Positions 19,048 to 29,293 of a stretch of 64,000 bases of DNA are shown piece after piece. The stretch is from Marinobacter salexigens (GTDB taxonomy: Bacteria > Pseudomonadota > Gammaproteobacteria > Pseudomonadales > Oleiphilaceae), in NCBI RefSeq assembly GCF_018860765.1, contig NZ_JAHKPV010000021.1, positions 303,845 to 367,844 of the forward strand, read 5' to 3'. The position numbers and the translations under genes are program-made. How positions within the stretch are numbered: the stretch's first letter is position 1; the number at the start of each line of letters is the position of its first letter. The notes under the pieces were generated by a model. It worked only from the letters and a program-made list of their open reading frames with translations. It was not told the origin of the DNA and made no database searches.

Positions 19048-20922
19048 ATGGACTACAACTCAGAGTTCCGGAAATCCATAGACAAACCGGAAGAGTTTTG
19101 GCGTGAAAAGGCGGGCAGCATTGACTGGATCCAGCCGCCCGAGGCCATCTGGCAAGCCACCGATAACGGCCACGGCAAGTGGTTCCCTGACGCAACACTC
19201 AATACGTCTGATGTAGCTCTGGATGCCAACGTAAGAGCAGGCCGGGGTGACCAGAAAGCCCTCATATACGATTCACCGGTTACAGGCACCAAGTGCAGCT
19301 ATACCTATACGGAGCTAACCAACGAAGTCGCACGCTTTGCTGGGGCCTTGAAAGCACGAGGGATCAATAAGGGCGATGTCGTTATCATCTATATGCCCAT
19401 GATTCCTGAAGCGGCTATTGCAATGCTTGGCTGCGCCCGCATTGGAGCGGTTCATTCGGTTGTCTTCGGTGGTTTTGCAGCTCACGAGCTCGCAGTACGT
19501 ATCGACGACGCGCAACCCAAAGCCGTGATTACCGCATCCTGCGGGATAGAAGTAGCGAAGGTTATCGAATACAAGCCTCTAGTAGACAAAGCCATTGAGC
19601 AAGCCTCTCACAAACCTGATTTTTGTGTGGTCTACCAGCGGCCGCAAGTAAAAGCCCTAATGCAGGATGGCCGCGACTACGACTGGAGCGACCTAATGGC
19701 CAACGCAGAGCTAGCCGATCCGGTTCCCGTGAAAGCCACCGATCCGCTTTACGTGCTGTATACCTCTGGTACCACGGGCAAGCCCAAAGGCGTGGTTAGA
19801 GACAATGGCGGCCATGCGGTCGCACTTAAGTACAGTATGAAGCTGGTTTATGACGCCAACCCGGGTGACGTATTCTGGGCTGCCTCCGATGTAGGCTGGG
19901 TAGTTGGGCACAGCTATATTGTATACGCTCCCCTATTTGCTGGTTGCACAACAGTCCTTTACGAAGGGAAGCCAGTGAGAACGCCAGATGCCGGCGCTTT
20001 CTGGCGAGTGGTTCAGGAACACGGTGTAAATCTGCTGTTTACCGCGCCTACAGCATTCCGCGCAGTGCGCAAGGAAGACCCTGAGGCTGATCACCTTTCA
20101 CGCTACGACATTAATTCCCTGAGGCAGATATTCCTTGCGGGCGAGCGTTTGGACCCACCAACGTATGAATGGCTCAAAGAACACACGCAACTCCCCATTC
20201 TGGATCATTGGTGGCAAACCGAAACTGGCTGGGCTATCTGCTGTAACCCTGTTGGGATTGAGACGATGGCCACCAAACCTGGCTCAGCCACTGTGCCATC
20301 GCCCGGCTATAACGTGCAGGTTGTCGACCCCCGTGGCAGCCAAGTGCCTGCCGGAGAGCAGGGCCAGATTGCGGTCAAACTGCCACTCCCTCCGGGATGC
20401 CTAGTAACCGTATGGGGAGACGACCAGAGATTTCAGGACAGCTACCTTAATCCTATACCGGGCTTCTACAGCTCAGGCGACGGTGGCTTTATTGATGACG
20501 ACGGTTATGTCTTTGTTATGGGACGCACGGATGACGTGATCAACGTTGCCGGCCACCGCCTTTCTACTGGCGAGATGGAAGAGGTGGTTGCCTCTCACCC
20601 GGCCATTGCTGAGTGCTGTGTTGTTGGTGCCCACGACGATATGAAAGGCCAAGTTCCACTCGGCCTCGTGCTTATTAAAGATGGCGCTACCATTGATCAC
20701 GACGAGCTAGAGGAAGAGCTGGTTGAGATGGTGCGGGACAAAATTGGTGCCATTGCTTGCTTCCGCAGAGCCTTAGTAGTGGAACGTCTACCCAAGACAC
20801 GCTCAGGAAAAATACTACGACGAGTAATACGGCAGATCGCCGACGGCGAAGAATATGCCGTTCCAAGTACTATTGACGACCCTGCAATTCTTGAAGAGAT
20901 CAGCGAGCAGTTTCGGCACTGA
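19048..20922 (+). CDS. prpE: PrpE-type propionyl/acyl-CoA synthetase
   Basis: A 624-residue ANL-superfamily acyl-CoA ligase that activates a short-chain acid through an acyl-AMP. Visible motifs: LYTSGTTGKPKGV (AMP-binding), DHWWQTETGW, GRTDDVINVAGHRLSTGEMEE (hinge) and PKTRSGKILRR, whose Lys is the usual acetylation-controlled catalytic residue. It aligns best with PrpE and mammalian ACSS3 rather than Acs. The tryptophan in WWQTE does not decide between acetate and propionate, so the substrate stays open. The gene stands alone, not in a prp methylcitrate cluster. It ends with its own terminator. Confidence 0.88.
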   Translation: MDYNSEFRKSIDKPEEFWREKAGSIDWIQPPEAIWQATDNGHGKWFPDATLNTSDVALDANVRAGRGDQKALIYDSPVTGTKCSYTYTELTNEVARFAGALKARGINKGDVVIIYMPMIPEAAIAMLGCARIGAVHSVVFGGFAAHELAVRIDDAQPKAVITASCGIEVAKVIEYKPLVDKAIEQASHKPDFCVVYQRPQVKALMQDGRDYDWSDLMANAELADPVPVKATDPLYVLYTSGTTGKPKGVVRDNGGHAVALKYSMKLVYDANPGDVFWAASDVGWVVGHSYIVYAPLFAGCTTVLYEGKPVRTPDAGAFWRVVQEHGVNLLFTAPTAFRAVRKEDPEADHLSRYDINSLRQIFLAGERLDPPTYEWLKEHTQLPILDHWWQTETGWAICCNPVGIETMATKPGSATVPSPGYNVQVVDPRGSQVPAGEQGQIAVKLPLPPGCLVTVWGDDQRFQDSYLNPIPGFYSSGDGGFIDDDGYVFVMGRTDDVINVAGHRLSTGEMEEVVASHPAIAECCVVGAHDDMKGQVPLGLVLIKDGATIDHDELEEELVEMVRDKIGAIACFRRALVVERLPKTRSGKILRRVIRQIADGEEYAVPSTIDDPAILEEISEQFRH

Positions 20923-20945
20923 GGAAGGCTGAACCGACGAGCAAA

Positions 20946-20978
20946 CACCCACTCCGCATGGCCGAGTGGGTGCTTTTT
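20946..20978 (+). terminator. Terminator after prpE
   Basis: CACCCACTC (20946-20954) and GAGTGGGTG (20964-20972) with a 9-base loop, then C and five T residues. It lies 24 bp after the prpE stop. Confidence 0.85.
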
Positions 20979-21032
20979 ATCAAAATAAATATAACCGACT
21001 GTTTTAAAAGGACTTAAAAGCACCGCAAAACG

Positions 21033-21060
21033 TTGACGACCTCCAAAGTCGGTCTATACT
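21033..21060 (+). promoter_or_regulatory. Sigma-70 promoter of the cold-shock gene
   Basis: TTGACG (21033-21038), 16-bp spacer, TATACT (21055-21060). Start near 21067 gives a leader of about 58 nt before the csp ATG, shorter than the long cold-sensing leader of E. coli cspA. Confidence 0.7.
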
Positions 21061-21124
21061 AAAATTGCTGTGGAAAATCTACAGTGCCCCGTGAGGGCAA
21101 ATCTCAGAAATACAGGAAAGTTCA

Positions 21125-21334
21125 ATGTCTGATTTAAAAACAGGTAGCGTTAAGTGGTTTAACGAAGCCAAAGGGTTTGGTTTCATTGCTCAGGAAGGCG
21201 GCAGTGATGTCTTCGTCCACTACAGCGCTATTACTTCAAGCGGCTTCCGCACACTGACCGAGGGTCAGCAGGTGCAGTTCACAGTAACACAAGGCCCTAA
21301 AGGCCCACAGGCGGAAAACGTAACCCCTGTCTGA
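21125..21334 (+). CDS. Cold-shock domain protein, CspA family
   Basis: A 69-residue single cold-shock domain with the RNA-binding motifs RNP1 (KGFGFI) and RNP2 (DVFVHY), beginning [20 protein letters not shown]. These proteins melt RNA secondary structure and can act as transcription antiterminators. Length is standard. It is monocistronic: own promoter 21033-21060 and own terminator 21374-21410. A second family member, cspD, is at 47484. Confidence 0.96.
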   Translation: MSDLKTGSVKWFNEAKGFGFIAQEGGSDVFVHYSAITSSGFRTLTEGQQVQFTVTQGPKGPQAENVTPV

Positions 21335-21373
21335 GGTTATTTGTTCGCCCTCTGCCCCTCACGGGCACGAGAG

Positions 21374-21410
21374 AAGCAACAAGCCAGCTTCAACGCTGGC
21401 TTGTTGCTTT
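21374..21410. terminator. Bidirectional terminator between csp and leuA
   Basis: AAGCAACAAGCCAGC (21374-21388) pairs perfectly with GCTGGCTTGTTGCTT (21395-21409) around a 6-base loop. The gene ends converge on it: csp ends 39 bp before the left arm, and the leuA stop is 5 bp beyond the right arm. Stem ends give a short T-rich 3' side in both directions. Confidence 0.8.
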
Positions 21411-21414
21411 CTAT

Positions 21415-23109
21415 TCAGGCACTTATTGCACTTTCCTTATCACTAGTCTTTGCTTCAGCACCACCAACCGCTTGCGCAACCGCTGAAAACAGCGCCTGTA
21501 ACGTTGCGGACGTTGTATCTTCAGCCAGTGCCGCCGCACTGCAGTGTTTACCCCCAGCAGTCAGGCGTATACAAGCAAGCGCGTTGGCACGGGTGCCTTC
21601 GCCCAATGCGAACTCATCGTAAGCTTCTACTGCAATTTTAAGCCCGAAGCGTTGTTCCAACGCTGCAGATACCGCCTCAACCGCTCCAAGGCCTCGCCCC
21701 TCAAGGCGCGCTGGCTCGGATTCGCTACCAAAGGTTACATCAGCATGCACGCCCTGCTCACCTCTATGCAGGTCATAGCCCCGCAACGCCCAATTATCGT
21801 GAACCTTTAGGTAGCGCTGTTCAAACAGGTTGTGAATGGCCATGGAATCAATTTCGCCGCCATTGGTTTCTGCAGCACCCTGAACGACCTTACTGAACTC
21901 GATCTGCAGCCAACGCGGCAGACTAATGTTGTAGTCCCGCTCAAGAACATACGCTACGCCGCCCTTACCCGACTGGCTGTTGATACGAACAACCTCTTCG
22001 TATCGGCGCCCCAAATCAAACGGATCGATTGGCAGGTAGGCGACATTCCAAACATCCCCCTCTTTCCTGAGGGCAAGGCACTTGCGTATCGCATCTTGGT
22101 GGCTGCCGGAGAATGCGGTGAACACCAGCTCGCCAGCGTAAGGATGGCGCGGATGAGTAGAAATTTCTGTACAGGCTTCAACCACCTCCGTGATCTCCGC
22201 CATGCCTGACAAATCCAACGTCGGATCAATACCCTGCGAGTAAAGGTTCATGGCCATGGTTACCAAATCCATATTGCCCGTGCGCTCGCCATTACCCATC
22301 AAAGTACCTTCCACACGATCTGCCCCCGCCATGACCGCTAATTCTGCAGCGGCCACACCACATCCCCGATCGTTGTGGGTGTGAACGCTAATGCTGATGT
22401 GCTCGCGGTGGCGAATGTTGTCGCACACCCATTCAATTTGGTCTGCGAATACGTTTGGTGTAGACATCTCTACAGTGGCAGGCAAATTAATGATCATCGG
22501 CTGACCTTGATCCGGGCGCCACACCTCGGACACCGCATCAATAACATCAACCGCAAAATCCAATTCGGTGCCCGTGAAGCTTTCGGGGGAATACTGGAAC
22601 GTCCACTCCGTTGCCGGGTTCTGGGCTGCCAGATCTTTCACCACTTGCGCGCCTTTAACGGCAATATCTCGAATACCCGCACGATCCAGACCGAACACCT
22701 GCTCCCGCTGTACGGTTGAAGTAGAGTTGTACACGTGCACAATGGCCCGCTTCGCGCCTTTAAGGGCTTCGTAGGTACGCTCAATCAACTCAGGGCGAGC
22801 CTGAGTGAGCACTTGGATTTTCACATCATCCGGAATACGGTTTTCTTCAATCAGCTTGCGGCAAAAATCAAAATCGGGCTGGCTCGCGGCCGGAAAGCCA
22901 ATTTCGATTTCTTTAAACCCAAGCTTTACCAACAGATCAAACATGCGCTGTTTCTGAGCGACATTCATAGGCTTTACGAGAGCCTGATTGCCATCGCGAA
23001 GATCCACCGCGCACCAAGTAGGTGCCTTTTCGATAACCTTGTCGGGCCAACGACGATCCGTTTTAGCGATCGGCCGGAAGGCAACGTATTTGCGATGATC
23101 AAAAGCCAT
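21415..23109 (-). CDS. leuA: 2-isopropylmalate synthase
   Basis: First committed step of leucine synthesis: acetyl-CoA plus 2-ketoisovalerate. The 564 residues have the DRE-TIM barrel start (VDLRDGNQALVKPM), the metal-binding HTHND (SVHTHNDRGCG), the EGTLMGNGERTGN segment and a C-terminal leucine-sensing regulatory domain (from about 450). This is the longer LeuA2-type form found in pseudomonads. The start chosen is ATG 23109 (GGAG ten bases upstream); a TTG at 23148 would add 13 residues without family support. It is divergent from an Lrp-type gene across 146 bp, so Lrp control is plausible. Confidence 0.96.
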   Translation of the reverse strand: MAFDHRKYVAFRPIAKTDRRWPDKVIEKAPTWCAVDLRDGNQALVKPMNVAQKQRMFDLLVKLGFKEIEIGFPAASQPDFDFCRKLIEENRIPDDVKIQVLTQARPELIERTYEALKGAKRAIVHVYNSTSTVQREQVFGLDRAGIRDIAVKGAQVVKDLAAQNPATEWTFQYSPESFTGTELDFAVDVIDAVSEVWRPDQGQPMIINLPATVEMSTPNVFADQIEWVCDNIRHREHISISVHTHNDRGCGVAAAELAVMAGADRVEGTLMGNGERTGNMDLVTMAMNLYSQGIDPTLDLSGMAEITEVVEACTEISTHPRHPYAGELVFTAFSGSHQDAIRKCLALRKEGDVWNVAYLPIDPFDLGRRYEEVVRINSQSGKGGVAYVLERDYNISLPRWLQIEFSKVVQGAAETNGGEIDSMAIHNLFEQRYLKVHDNWALRGYDLHRGEQGVHADVTFGSESEPARLEGRGLGAVEAVSAALEQRFGLKIAVEAYDEFALGEGTRANALACIRLTAGGKHCSAAALAEDTTSATLQALFSAVAQAVGGAEAKTSDKESAISA

Positions 23110-23255
23110 GTTTGTCGTGCTCCATCGTAATTTTAGGATTTCTAACAAGAGTAAACAGTTTAACGCTTCCTAAGCGATAGGTGATTGCGAAATAACACCT
23201 TAAAGCGTAATTTATTAGTTGAATATGTCCCCATAAATATATTTCTGGCAATTTT

Positions 23256-23753
23256 ATGCTTCAAAAAAATGAAATCCTCGTACAAATAGACAGAATCGAC
23301 CGTCGCATTCTGGCCCAAATACAAAAAGACGCCTCCCTAACCAACCAACAGCTCGCAGAAAAAGTGGGGTTGTCCCCCTCCCCCTGCTTGAGACGGGTTC
23401 GTGCGCTTGAAGATGCGGGAATTCTTGTACGTACTGTCACCGTGCTTAATCATAAAAAGCTCGGCCTTTCGCTTACGGTTATCATTCTAATCGGGATGGA
23501 TAGGCATACCCCCGAACGCTTTGCTGCGTTTGAAGAACAGGTAAGCGAATATCCGGAGATTCTGGAATGCTATTTGGTGACCGGCCATGATGCGGATTAC
23601 ATGCTGAAGGTAGTGGTGCCGGATATGGACCACTACCATCACTTTCTACTCAATCGCATTACCCGAATTCAGGGGGTTAGCGGGGTTCACTCAAGCTTTG
23701 TTCTCAAGCGCGTTATCGATAGCACGGCCCTACCTTTGGGGTATTTATCTTGA
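23256..23753 (+). CDS. Lrp/AsnC-family regulator next to leuA
   Basis: A 165-residue leucine-responsive-type regulator: N-terminal helix-turn-helix (IDRRILAQIQKDASLTNQQLAEKVGLSPSPCLRRVRALE, about 14-52) and C-terminal RAM ligand-binding domain (GMDRHTPERFAAFEEQV... YLVTGHDADYMLKVVVPD). Such proteins form octamers that respond to amino acids. The divergent pairing with leuA suggests that gene as a target. The start ATG 23256 lacks a good ribosome site, so a slightly different start is possible. The AT-rich gap 23110-23255 presumably holds both promoters; the 120-bp gap 23754-23873 before proS shows nothing definite. Confidence 0.93.
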   Translation: MLQKNEILVQIDRIDRRILAQIQKDASLTNQQLAEKVGLSPSPCLRRVRALEDAGILVRTVTVLNHKKLGLSLTVIILIGMDRHTPERFAAFEEQVSEYPEILECYLVTGHDADYMLKVVVPDMDHYHHFLLNRITRIQGVSGVHSSFVLKRVIDSTALPLGYLS

Positions 23754-23873
23754 TGCTGCGACTACTTGGCGGATAACAGCGTTCACTATCTGTACCTTGT
23801 GCGACATGCTCCGTACAATAAACGCCACTTTACGAAATACCCCTCTTCGAAACATCACTGAACGGAAACCACA

Positions 23874-25616
23874 ATGCGAGCAAGCCGTTATCTGATTGCA
23901 ACCCAGAAAGAGACGCCTTCTGACGCGGAGATCATCAGCCACCAGTTGATGCTGCGTGCAGGCATGATCCGAAAACTGGCAGCAGGCCTTTACACTTGGC
24001 TTCCCATGGGCCTTAGAACCCTGCGCAAGGTTGAGCGGATTGTTCGTGAAGAAATGGACAAAAGCGGCGCTCAGGAAGTTCTCATGCCTGCAGTTCAGCC
24101 TGCGGAGCTGTGGCAGGAGTCCGGTCGTTGGGAGCAATACGGCGGCGAACTGTTACGAATGAACGACCGTCACGGCCGTGATTTTTGCTTTGGCCCTACT
24201 CACGAAGAAGTCATTACCGATCTTATCCGTAATGAGCTGAACAGCTACAAGGAGTTGCCAGCTAACTTCTACCAAATCCAAACCAAATTCCGCGATGAGC
24301 GCCGCCCCCGTTTTGGGGTGATGCGTGCCCGGGAATTCATCATGAAAGATGCTTACTCCTTCCATGTGAATGCCGAATCGCTGGATGAAACCTATCAGAT
24401 TATGCATCGCACTTACTGTGCCATCTTTGACCGTCTAGGGCTCGACTACCGCCCGGTACAGGCCGATTCAGGTGCCATAGGTGGCAGCGCATCCCACGAA
24501 TTCCACGTACTCGCATCCTCCGGCGAAGACGACATTGTATTCAGCACGCAAAGCGATTACGCCGCCAATATTGAAAAAGCCGAGGCCGTTGCTCCAAGTG
24601 GCGAACGCGCCCTACCGACTGAAGAGCTGAAAGAAATTGCAACGCCGGATCAACGCACGATTGAAGCAATCTCCCAGTTCCTGAATATTGACGCCATCCG
24701 CACGGTTAAAACACTGCTGGTTAAGGCAGAAGCGAAAGAAGAAGAGGATACGAGCAATGCCGGTCTAGTCGCTTTGATCTTGCGCGGTGACCACTCTCTA
24801 AACGAAATTAAAGCGGAAAATCTGGAAGGCGTGGCAGATCCCCTGACCATGGCGACCGATGAAGAAATCGAAGCCGCCGTCGGTTGCAAAGCCGGTTCCA
24901 TTGGCCCGGTGAACCTGAACGTGCCGGTTATCGTAGATCGCAGCGCAGCCCAGCTTGCTGATTTTGTCTGCGGAGCTAACAAAGAAGGCTATCACCTAAC
25001 CGGAGTGAACTGGGAGCGGGATCTGCCTCTTGGGCGCGTTGAAGATATTCGTAATGTAGTTGAGGGTGACCCCAGCCCGGATGGTAAGGGAACACTGGAG
25101 ATACGCAGGGGCATTGAAGTTGGCCATATCTTCAAGCTGGGCAATAAATACAGCACCGCCATGAATGCCACCGTACTTGATGAGAACGGTAAAACCGTAA
25201 TCATGGACATGGGCTGTTACGGAATTGGCGTTTCCCGCATCGTTGCAGCCTCGATTGAGCAGAACCACGATGACAAAGGCATAATTTGGCCGGACGCCAT
25301 CGCCCCCTTCCAAGTGGCTATAGTTACGCTGAACGCCCACAAAACGCCCGTAGTGGCTGAAGCCGGTGAGAAGCTCTATGAGCAGTTAAAGCAAGCTGGC
25401 TATGATGTACTGCTGGACGACCGTAAAGAGCGTCCCGGTGTAAAGTTTGCCGATATGGAACTGATCGGAATCCCCCACCGCTTTGTTATTTCGGATCGCG
25501 GGCTTGCTGCTGGCACTCTAGAATACAAGGGGCGCAGGGACGAAGATAAGCAAGACATTGCCATTGAGGAAGCCCTGCCGTTTCTAATCAACGCATCGCC
25601 TCGCAAAGGCTTGTAA
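23874..25616 (+). CDS. proS: Prolyl-tRNA synthetase, bacterial type with editing domain
   Basis: Class II synthetase charging tRNA-Pro; 580 residues. It shows motif 2 ([27 protein letters not shown]), the insertion between motifs 2 and 3 (about 225-405) that hydrolyses mischarged Ala-tRNA-Pro, motif 3 ([17 protein letters not shown]) and the C-terminal anticodon-binding domain ([25 protein letters not shown]). Length fits the bacterial form (E. coli 572). Monocistronic, convergent with murB. Confidence 0.98.
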   Translation: MRASRYLIATQKETPSDAEIISHQLMLRAGMIRKLAAGLYTWLPMGLRTLRKVERIVREEMDKSGAQEVLMPAVQPAELWQESGRWEQYGGELLRMNDRHGRDFCFGPTHEEVITDLIRNELNSYKELPANFYQIQTKFRDERRPRFGVMRAREFIMKDAYSFHVNAESLDETYQIMHRTYCAIFDRLGLDYRPVQADSGAIGGSASHEFHVLASSGEDDIVFSTQSDYAANIEKAEAVAPSGERALPTEELKEIATPDQRTIEAISQFLNIDAIRTVKTLLVKAEAKEEEDTSNAGLVALILRGDHSLNEIKAENLEGVADPLTMATDEEIEAAVGCKAGSIGPVNLNVPVIVDRSAAQLADFVCGANKEGYHLTGVNWERDLPLGRVEDIRNVVEGDPSPDGKGTLEIRRGIEVGHIFKLGNKYSTAMNATVLDENGKTVIMDMGCYGIGVSRIVAASIEQNHDDKGIIWPDAIAPFQVAIVTLNAHKTPVVAEAGEKLYEQLKQAGYDVLLDDRKERPGVKFADMELIGIPHRFVISDRGLAAGTLEYKGRRDEDKQDIAIEEALPFLINASPRKGL

Positions 25617-25638
25617 AAAAGCGCCCTTAGAAGACTCG

Positions 25639-25668
25639 GATTCAAGGCCTGCAGCAAGGCCTTGAATC
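25639..25668. terminator. 12-bp perfect hairpin between proS and murB
   Basis: GATTCAAGGCCT (25639-25650), loop GCAGCA, AGGCCTTGAATC (25657-25668). It lies 23 bp after proS and 35 bp after the convergent murB. There is no T-tract immediately next to the stem; on the minus side a T6 run occurs about 15 bases later. Confidence 0.55.
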
Positions 25669-25702
25669 GCCGGGTTGGTTCTCGAAACCATATTGGCGGC
25701 AT

Positions 25703-26731
25703 TTAGCCCCCTACAACACCCGGCTCCATTTCCAAAGTAACACCGAAACGTTCCTGTACCGACTTGCGGATTTCCGCCGCAAGTTCTAACACATCACGTC
25801 CTGTTCCACCTGAGTGGTTAATCAGCACAAGAGCCTGACGGTTGTGAACACCTACCCGGGCATTTCGGTACCCTTTCCAACCACTCTGGTCAATCAACCA
25901 AGCGGCGGCCAGTTTTACTGTGTTGCTCTGAGGGTAGCCAACAACGTTCGGGTACCTCGCCTGAAGCTCGTTAAATTGTTCGACGGGTACAACCGGGTTT
26001 TTGAAAAAACTGCCAACGTTGGGAATCATTTCTGGGTCTGGTAACTTCCGCCTGCGAACCGCCATCACAGCCTCCGCCACCGTCAGAGAATCTAAGTCTT
26101 GAGCGGTTGCATCACCCAGATAGTCTTCAAGATCCTTGTAGCCAAGCTGTAAGGGCTTTGTACGTGACAGCCTTAGACGAATTTCAGTGATGATGTAGCG
26201 GCCGGGTGAGCGCTTAAACAGGCTGTCTCGGTAGGCAAAACCACACTCTGAGTTATCAAGGCACACCAGCCGATTGGAGTCGCGATCCAAGGCTGTAACA
26301 GAAAGCAGGGTATCGCAAAGCTCAACGCCGTAAGCGCCTATATTTTGAACCGGTGCCGCACCTGCTGTACCAGGTATAAGTGCAAGGTTTTCAATACCCC
26401 GGTACCCCGCCCCAGCGGCATAGAGCACGGCATCGTGCCAGTTTTCACCGGCACCTAAAACCAGTGTGGCACCTGTGTCGTCAACCTGCTCCCAATAACG
26501 CGCTGCGATTTGCATTCGAATCACAAGGCCGTGAAAGTCGCCTGCAAAAACCAGATTGCTGCCACTACCAAGCACCAGCGTTTTTTGCCCTTTTTCCTGC
26601 GCCCATGCCAGCGCAAGGCGTAGCTCATTTAGGCTAGCAACATCCATGTAGAATTTTGCCATTGCGGACACGCAAAGAGTATTAAGCTTTTTAAGCTGAA
26701 CATTCTCTTGAGGTTCCGCCTGCTGGCTCAC
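25703..26731 (-). CDS. murB: UDP-N-acetylenolpyruvoylglucosamine reductase
   Basis: FAD/NADPH enzyme making UDP-MurNAc for peptidoglycan. The 342 residues (same as E. coli) include the FAD-binding TLVLGSGSNLVF, the IPGTAGAAPVQNIGAYG stretch, S241 in NVGSFFKNP (proton donor) and the C-terminal Glu in LEMEPGVVG. It is the type I form with the Tyr-loop region. It is the last gene of the envelope operon, overlapping ptp by 4 bases. Confidence 0.97.
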   Translation of the reverse strand: MSQQAEPQENVQLKKLNTLCVSAMAKFYMDVASLNELRLALAWAQEKGQKTLVLGSGSNLVFAGDFHGLVIRMQIAARYWEQVDDTGATLVLGAGENWHDAVLYAAGAGYRGIENLALIPGTAGAAPVQNIGAYGVELCDTLLSVTALDRDSNRLVCLDNSECGFAYRDSLFKRSPGRYIITEIRLRLSRTKPLQLGYKDLEDYLGDATAQDLDSLTVAEAVMAVRRRKLPDPEMIPNVGSFFKNPVVPVEQFNELQARYPNVVGYPQSNTVKLAAAWLIDQSGWKGYRNARVGVHNRQALVLINHSGGTGRDVLELAAEIRKSVQERFGVTLEMEPGVVGG

Positions 26732-27207
26732 GCCATACCCTCCTGAATTTTCCTAAGCAGGCCAACGCTGGCGTCTTCAATCAGATCGAGCACATGCTCG
26801 AAACCATCTTCACCACCGTAATAGGGGTCGGGAACTTCTGCGAGCTCAGTGCTGCCGTATTCAAGAAAAAGCGTGGGCCTAGTGCCACCATTTTGGTGCC
26901 ATATATCTTTTACGTCGGCAAGATTCTGTCGATCCATAACCACCACGTAATCAAAGGTATCCAGATCTTTCTCGGTAAACTGCCTCGCCTTTAGCGTGCT
27001 TAAATCGACGTCGCGCTTGCCGGCAGCCTCAACTGACCGGGAATCCGGCCCCTTTCCTATGTGCCAGTTACTGGTTCCACAGGAATCAATGTGTATTTGG
27101 TCCTGCAACCCAGCCTGCTCCACCAGCTTGCGAAAAACACCTTCTGCGGTTGGTGAACGACAGATGTTGCCAAGACACACAAAAAGCACACTGGCGCGTT
27201 TACTCAT
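26728..27207 (-). CDS. Low-molecular-weight protein tyrosine phosphatase
   Basis: A 159-residue LMW-PTP. The P-loop CLGNICRS (nucleophile C11) and the general-acid Asp in VPDPYYGG are present. Family members dephosphorylate tyrosine kinases that control exopolysaccharide export (Wzb/Etp type) or other proteins; no partner kinase is in the window. It is embedded between kdsB and murB with 4-base overlaps on both sides, an arrangement also seen in pseudomonads. Confidence 0.95.
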   Translation of the reverse strand: MSKRASVLFVCLGNICRSPTAEGVFRKLVEQAGLQDQIHIDSCGTSNWHIGKGPDSRSVEAAGKRDVDLSTLKARQFTEKDLDTFDYVVVMDRQNLADVKDIWHQNGGTRPTLFLEYGSTELAEVPDPYYGGEDGFEHVLDLIEDASVGLLRKIQEGMA

Positions 27208-28019
27208 ACCCGATTTACTCCCCTTTCATTGTATTTGGCCATCCATCCTCTAACCCGCTGCAAGTCCGCTTCGGTATCAACCCCAGCCGGAGGCGTTCCG
27301 GAGGCGACCTCAACGTGAATTCGTGCGCCGTTATACAGCGCCCGCAACTGCTCCAACGACTCCGCCAGCTCTGTAGGTGCCGGGGGCCAGCTGACAAATC
27401 GACTGAGTACGCTGGCACGATATCCATAGATGCCGATGTGGCGAAAATATCCGGTGCCATCTCGCAATGCCGCACTGGCATTCGGTGCCGAAAGGTTGTC
27501 TTTACCGATGCTGTTCCAGTAATCGCGAGCCCAAGGTATGGGCGCACGGCTAAAATAATGTGCCATGCCCTGTGAGTCGAAAACGACCTTTACCACGTTG
27601 GGATTAAAGATCTGTTCCATATCGTGGAGGCGCTCGCAAAGCGTTGAAATCGCTGCATCGGGATAGCGTTCGAGGTTGTCAGCTACCTGATCTATCAGCT
27701 CGGGCGGAATCAGCGGTTCATCCCCCTGCACATTCACCACGCGGTGATCGGCATCAAGCCCCAACTTACGTACAACTTCTTCAAGGCGGTCCGTCCCACT
27801 CACATGATTGGGCGATGTCATGACCACTTCGGCACCAAAGGCCCCACAGGCATCGTGAATACGAGAGTCATCGGTGGCAACAACAACACGACTGGCTTGG
27901 CTTTCAGAGGCGCGCTCGCAAACGTGCTGAATCATCGGCTTGCCACAGATATCCAGCAATGGCTTTCCGGGCAAGCGGGTGGACGCATAACGGGCCGGTA
28001 TCACAACCGTAAAAGACAT
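27204..28019 (-). CDS. kdsB: CMP-KDO synthetase
   Basis: Activates 3-deoxy-D-manno-octulosonate with CTP for lipid A-core assembly. The 271 residues show the nucleotidyltransferase start [17 protein letters not shown], the [17 protein letters not shown] motif and the C-terminal [17 protein letters not shown] segment. It is slightly longer than E. coli KdsB (248). The genes on either side (lpxK, ycaR, ptp, murB) also serve envelope synthesis. Confidence 0.97.
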   Translation of the reverse strand: MSFTVVIPARYASTRLPGKPLLDICGKPMIQHVCERASESQASRVVVATDDSRIHDACGAFGAEVVMTSPNHVSGTDRLEEVVRKLGLDADHRVVNVQGDEPLIPPELIDQVADNLERYPDAAISTLCERLHDMEQIFNPNVVKVVFDSQGMAHYFSRAPIPWARDYWNSIGKDNLSAPNASAALRDGTGYFRHIGIYGYRASVLSRFVSWPPAPTELAESLEQLRALYNGARIHVEVASGTPPAGVDTEADLQRVRGWMAKYNERGVNRV

Positions 28020-28046
28020 TGGGCTTCGATCCTGCAGAGAGCTTGC

Positions 28047-28235
28047 TCAGTTTTTGTGAAGACGTTCGTCGGTGGAGAGTGTACGAGCTTCGGTCGCGAG
28101 CATAACCGGAATACCTTCACGAATGGGAAAGGCCATGGCGTCCTGATAGCAAGTCAGTTCCGTTTTCGCCTCATTCAATTTCAACTCACCCTTGCAAACA
28201 GGGCAAGCAAGCAATGCCACGAGTTTTTTGTCCAT
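28047..28235 (-). CDS. ycaR: Trm112-like zinc-ribbon protein YcaR
   Basis: A 62-residue protein of the UPF0434/Trm112 family: [18 protein letters not shown], then [20 protein letters not shown]. The CPVC pair plus the later Cys would form part of a zinc or structural site. Its position between lpxK and kdsB is conserved from E. coli (ycaR) to Pseudomonas, but its role is not defined; in other contexts Trm112 proteins activate methyltransferases. Confidence 0.94.
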   Translation of the reverse strand: MDKKLVALLACPVCKGELKLNEAKTELTCYQDAMAFPIREGIPVMLATEARTLSTDERLHKN

Positions 28236-28255
28236 ATATGCGATCTCATTAACGG

Positions 28256-29293
28256 TTAAGAAGCAGGCTCTTCGAAGCTAGCCCGCAGTTTTTCAAGAAC
28301 AGCTTCTGAAAATGCCTCTGGCAAGGACGCTTCTACATAGAGCACCCAGGCATTATCCGGTGCAAAACTGCTGCATTTAACGCCGTCTTTGGCGGTCATA
28401 ACGAGTATGTGACCGGACTCGGAACCGAGATCTTCAGGGCGAAACCGGTGATGATCTGGAAAAGGCACAGCAATTAATTTCGCGCCCAGCTCTTTGAGTG
28501 TATCGAAAAAGCGTGTCGGATTACCTATACCGGCTATCGCGCGAACTTTCTGACCTTGGAGGCTCTCGGGAGCTCGAACCTCACCGGTTTTGAGGTTGAC
28601 CAAGCGCGTTGGCTTGAGGCTCATGGCGTACATTTGCCGGTGCTGGATGCCCGATAGGGCTTCCGGTGACACCCTGCCATCATCATCCGTTGCCGAGGCG
28701 CCGTTAACAATTACGAAATCGACGGAATCCAGCCTGCTGACCGGCTCTCGCAGAGGCCCCACTGGAAGTAAGGCACCATTGCCGATGCCGCGACTGCCAT
28801 CAAATACAGAAAGCTCGATATCCCGGGGCAATCTGTAGTGCTGAAGTCCATCGTCGCAGACTAATACATCCCCTAACGCATTATCGAGCGCAAATGCGGC
28901 TGCCCTGCGCCTATCCGGGTCAACAATCACGGGTACGCGCGTTGCCTGTGCCAACATAACCGGCTCATCACCGGCATGGGACGGCAATGTGTCTTCGGTC
29001 ACCAACAGGGGGTAATCAGACGCCTTGCCACCATAGCCGCGACTCAATATCACAGGGCGCCAGCCTTCAGCCTTCATGGCGCTCACAAGCCAAGCGGTTA
29101 GCGGGGATTTTCCGGTACCTCCTGCGGTAATGTTGCCCACAACCACGACCGGAACACCCAGTTTATTGATTTTGGCTTCTAGGGCGTTGCGTCGTCGCAT
29201 TTCAGCGATCGTGCGGTACAGCCATGAAAGCGGCGTCAACAACAGCAAGGGCCGGCCCTTGCCATACCAGAGGCGATCCACCAAAGAGCTCAT
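28256..29293 (-). CDS. lpxK: Tetraacyldisaccharide 4'-kinase
   Basis: Phosphorylates the 4' position of the lipid A precursor at the inner membrane. The 345 residues begin with a membrane-associated segment ([18 protein letters not shown]) and carry the P-loop [12 protein letters not shown] at 53-64, followed by the VILSRGYGG and DDGLQHYRL motifs typical of LpxK. The start ATG overlaps the msbA stop (ATGA). Confidence 0.97.
   Translation of the reverse strand: MSSLVDRLWYGKGRPLLLLTPLSWLYRTIAEMRRRNALEAKINKLGVPVVVVGNITAGGTGKSPLTAWLVSAMKAEGWRPVILSRGYGGKASDYPLLVTEDTLPSHAGDEPVMLAQATRVPVIVDPDRRRAAAFALDNALGDVLVCDDGLQHYRLPRDIELSVFDGSRGIGNGALLPVGPLREPVSRLDSVDFVIVNGASATDDDGRVSPEALSGIQHRQMYAMSLKPTRLVNLKTGEVRAPESLQGQKVRAIAGIGNPTRFFDTLKELGAKLIAVPFPDHHRFRPEDLGSESGHILVMTAKDGVKCSSFAPDNAWVLYVEASLPEAFSEAVLEKLRASFEEPAS

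Noticed and set aside
23110..23148. Leucine-rich in-frame stretch (TTG TTA GAA ATC CTA AAA TTA) before leuA, considered as an attenuation leader peptide
   Set aside because: It has no stop codon before leuA and no terminator/antiterminator stems were seen, so it is more likely plain leader sequence.
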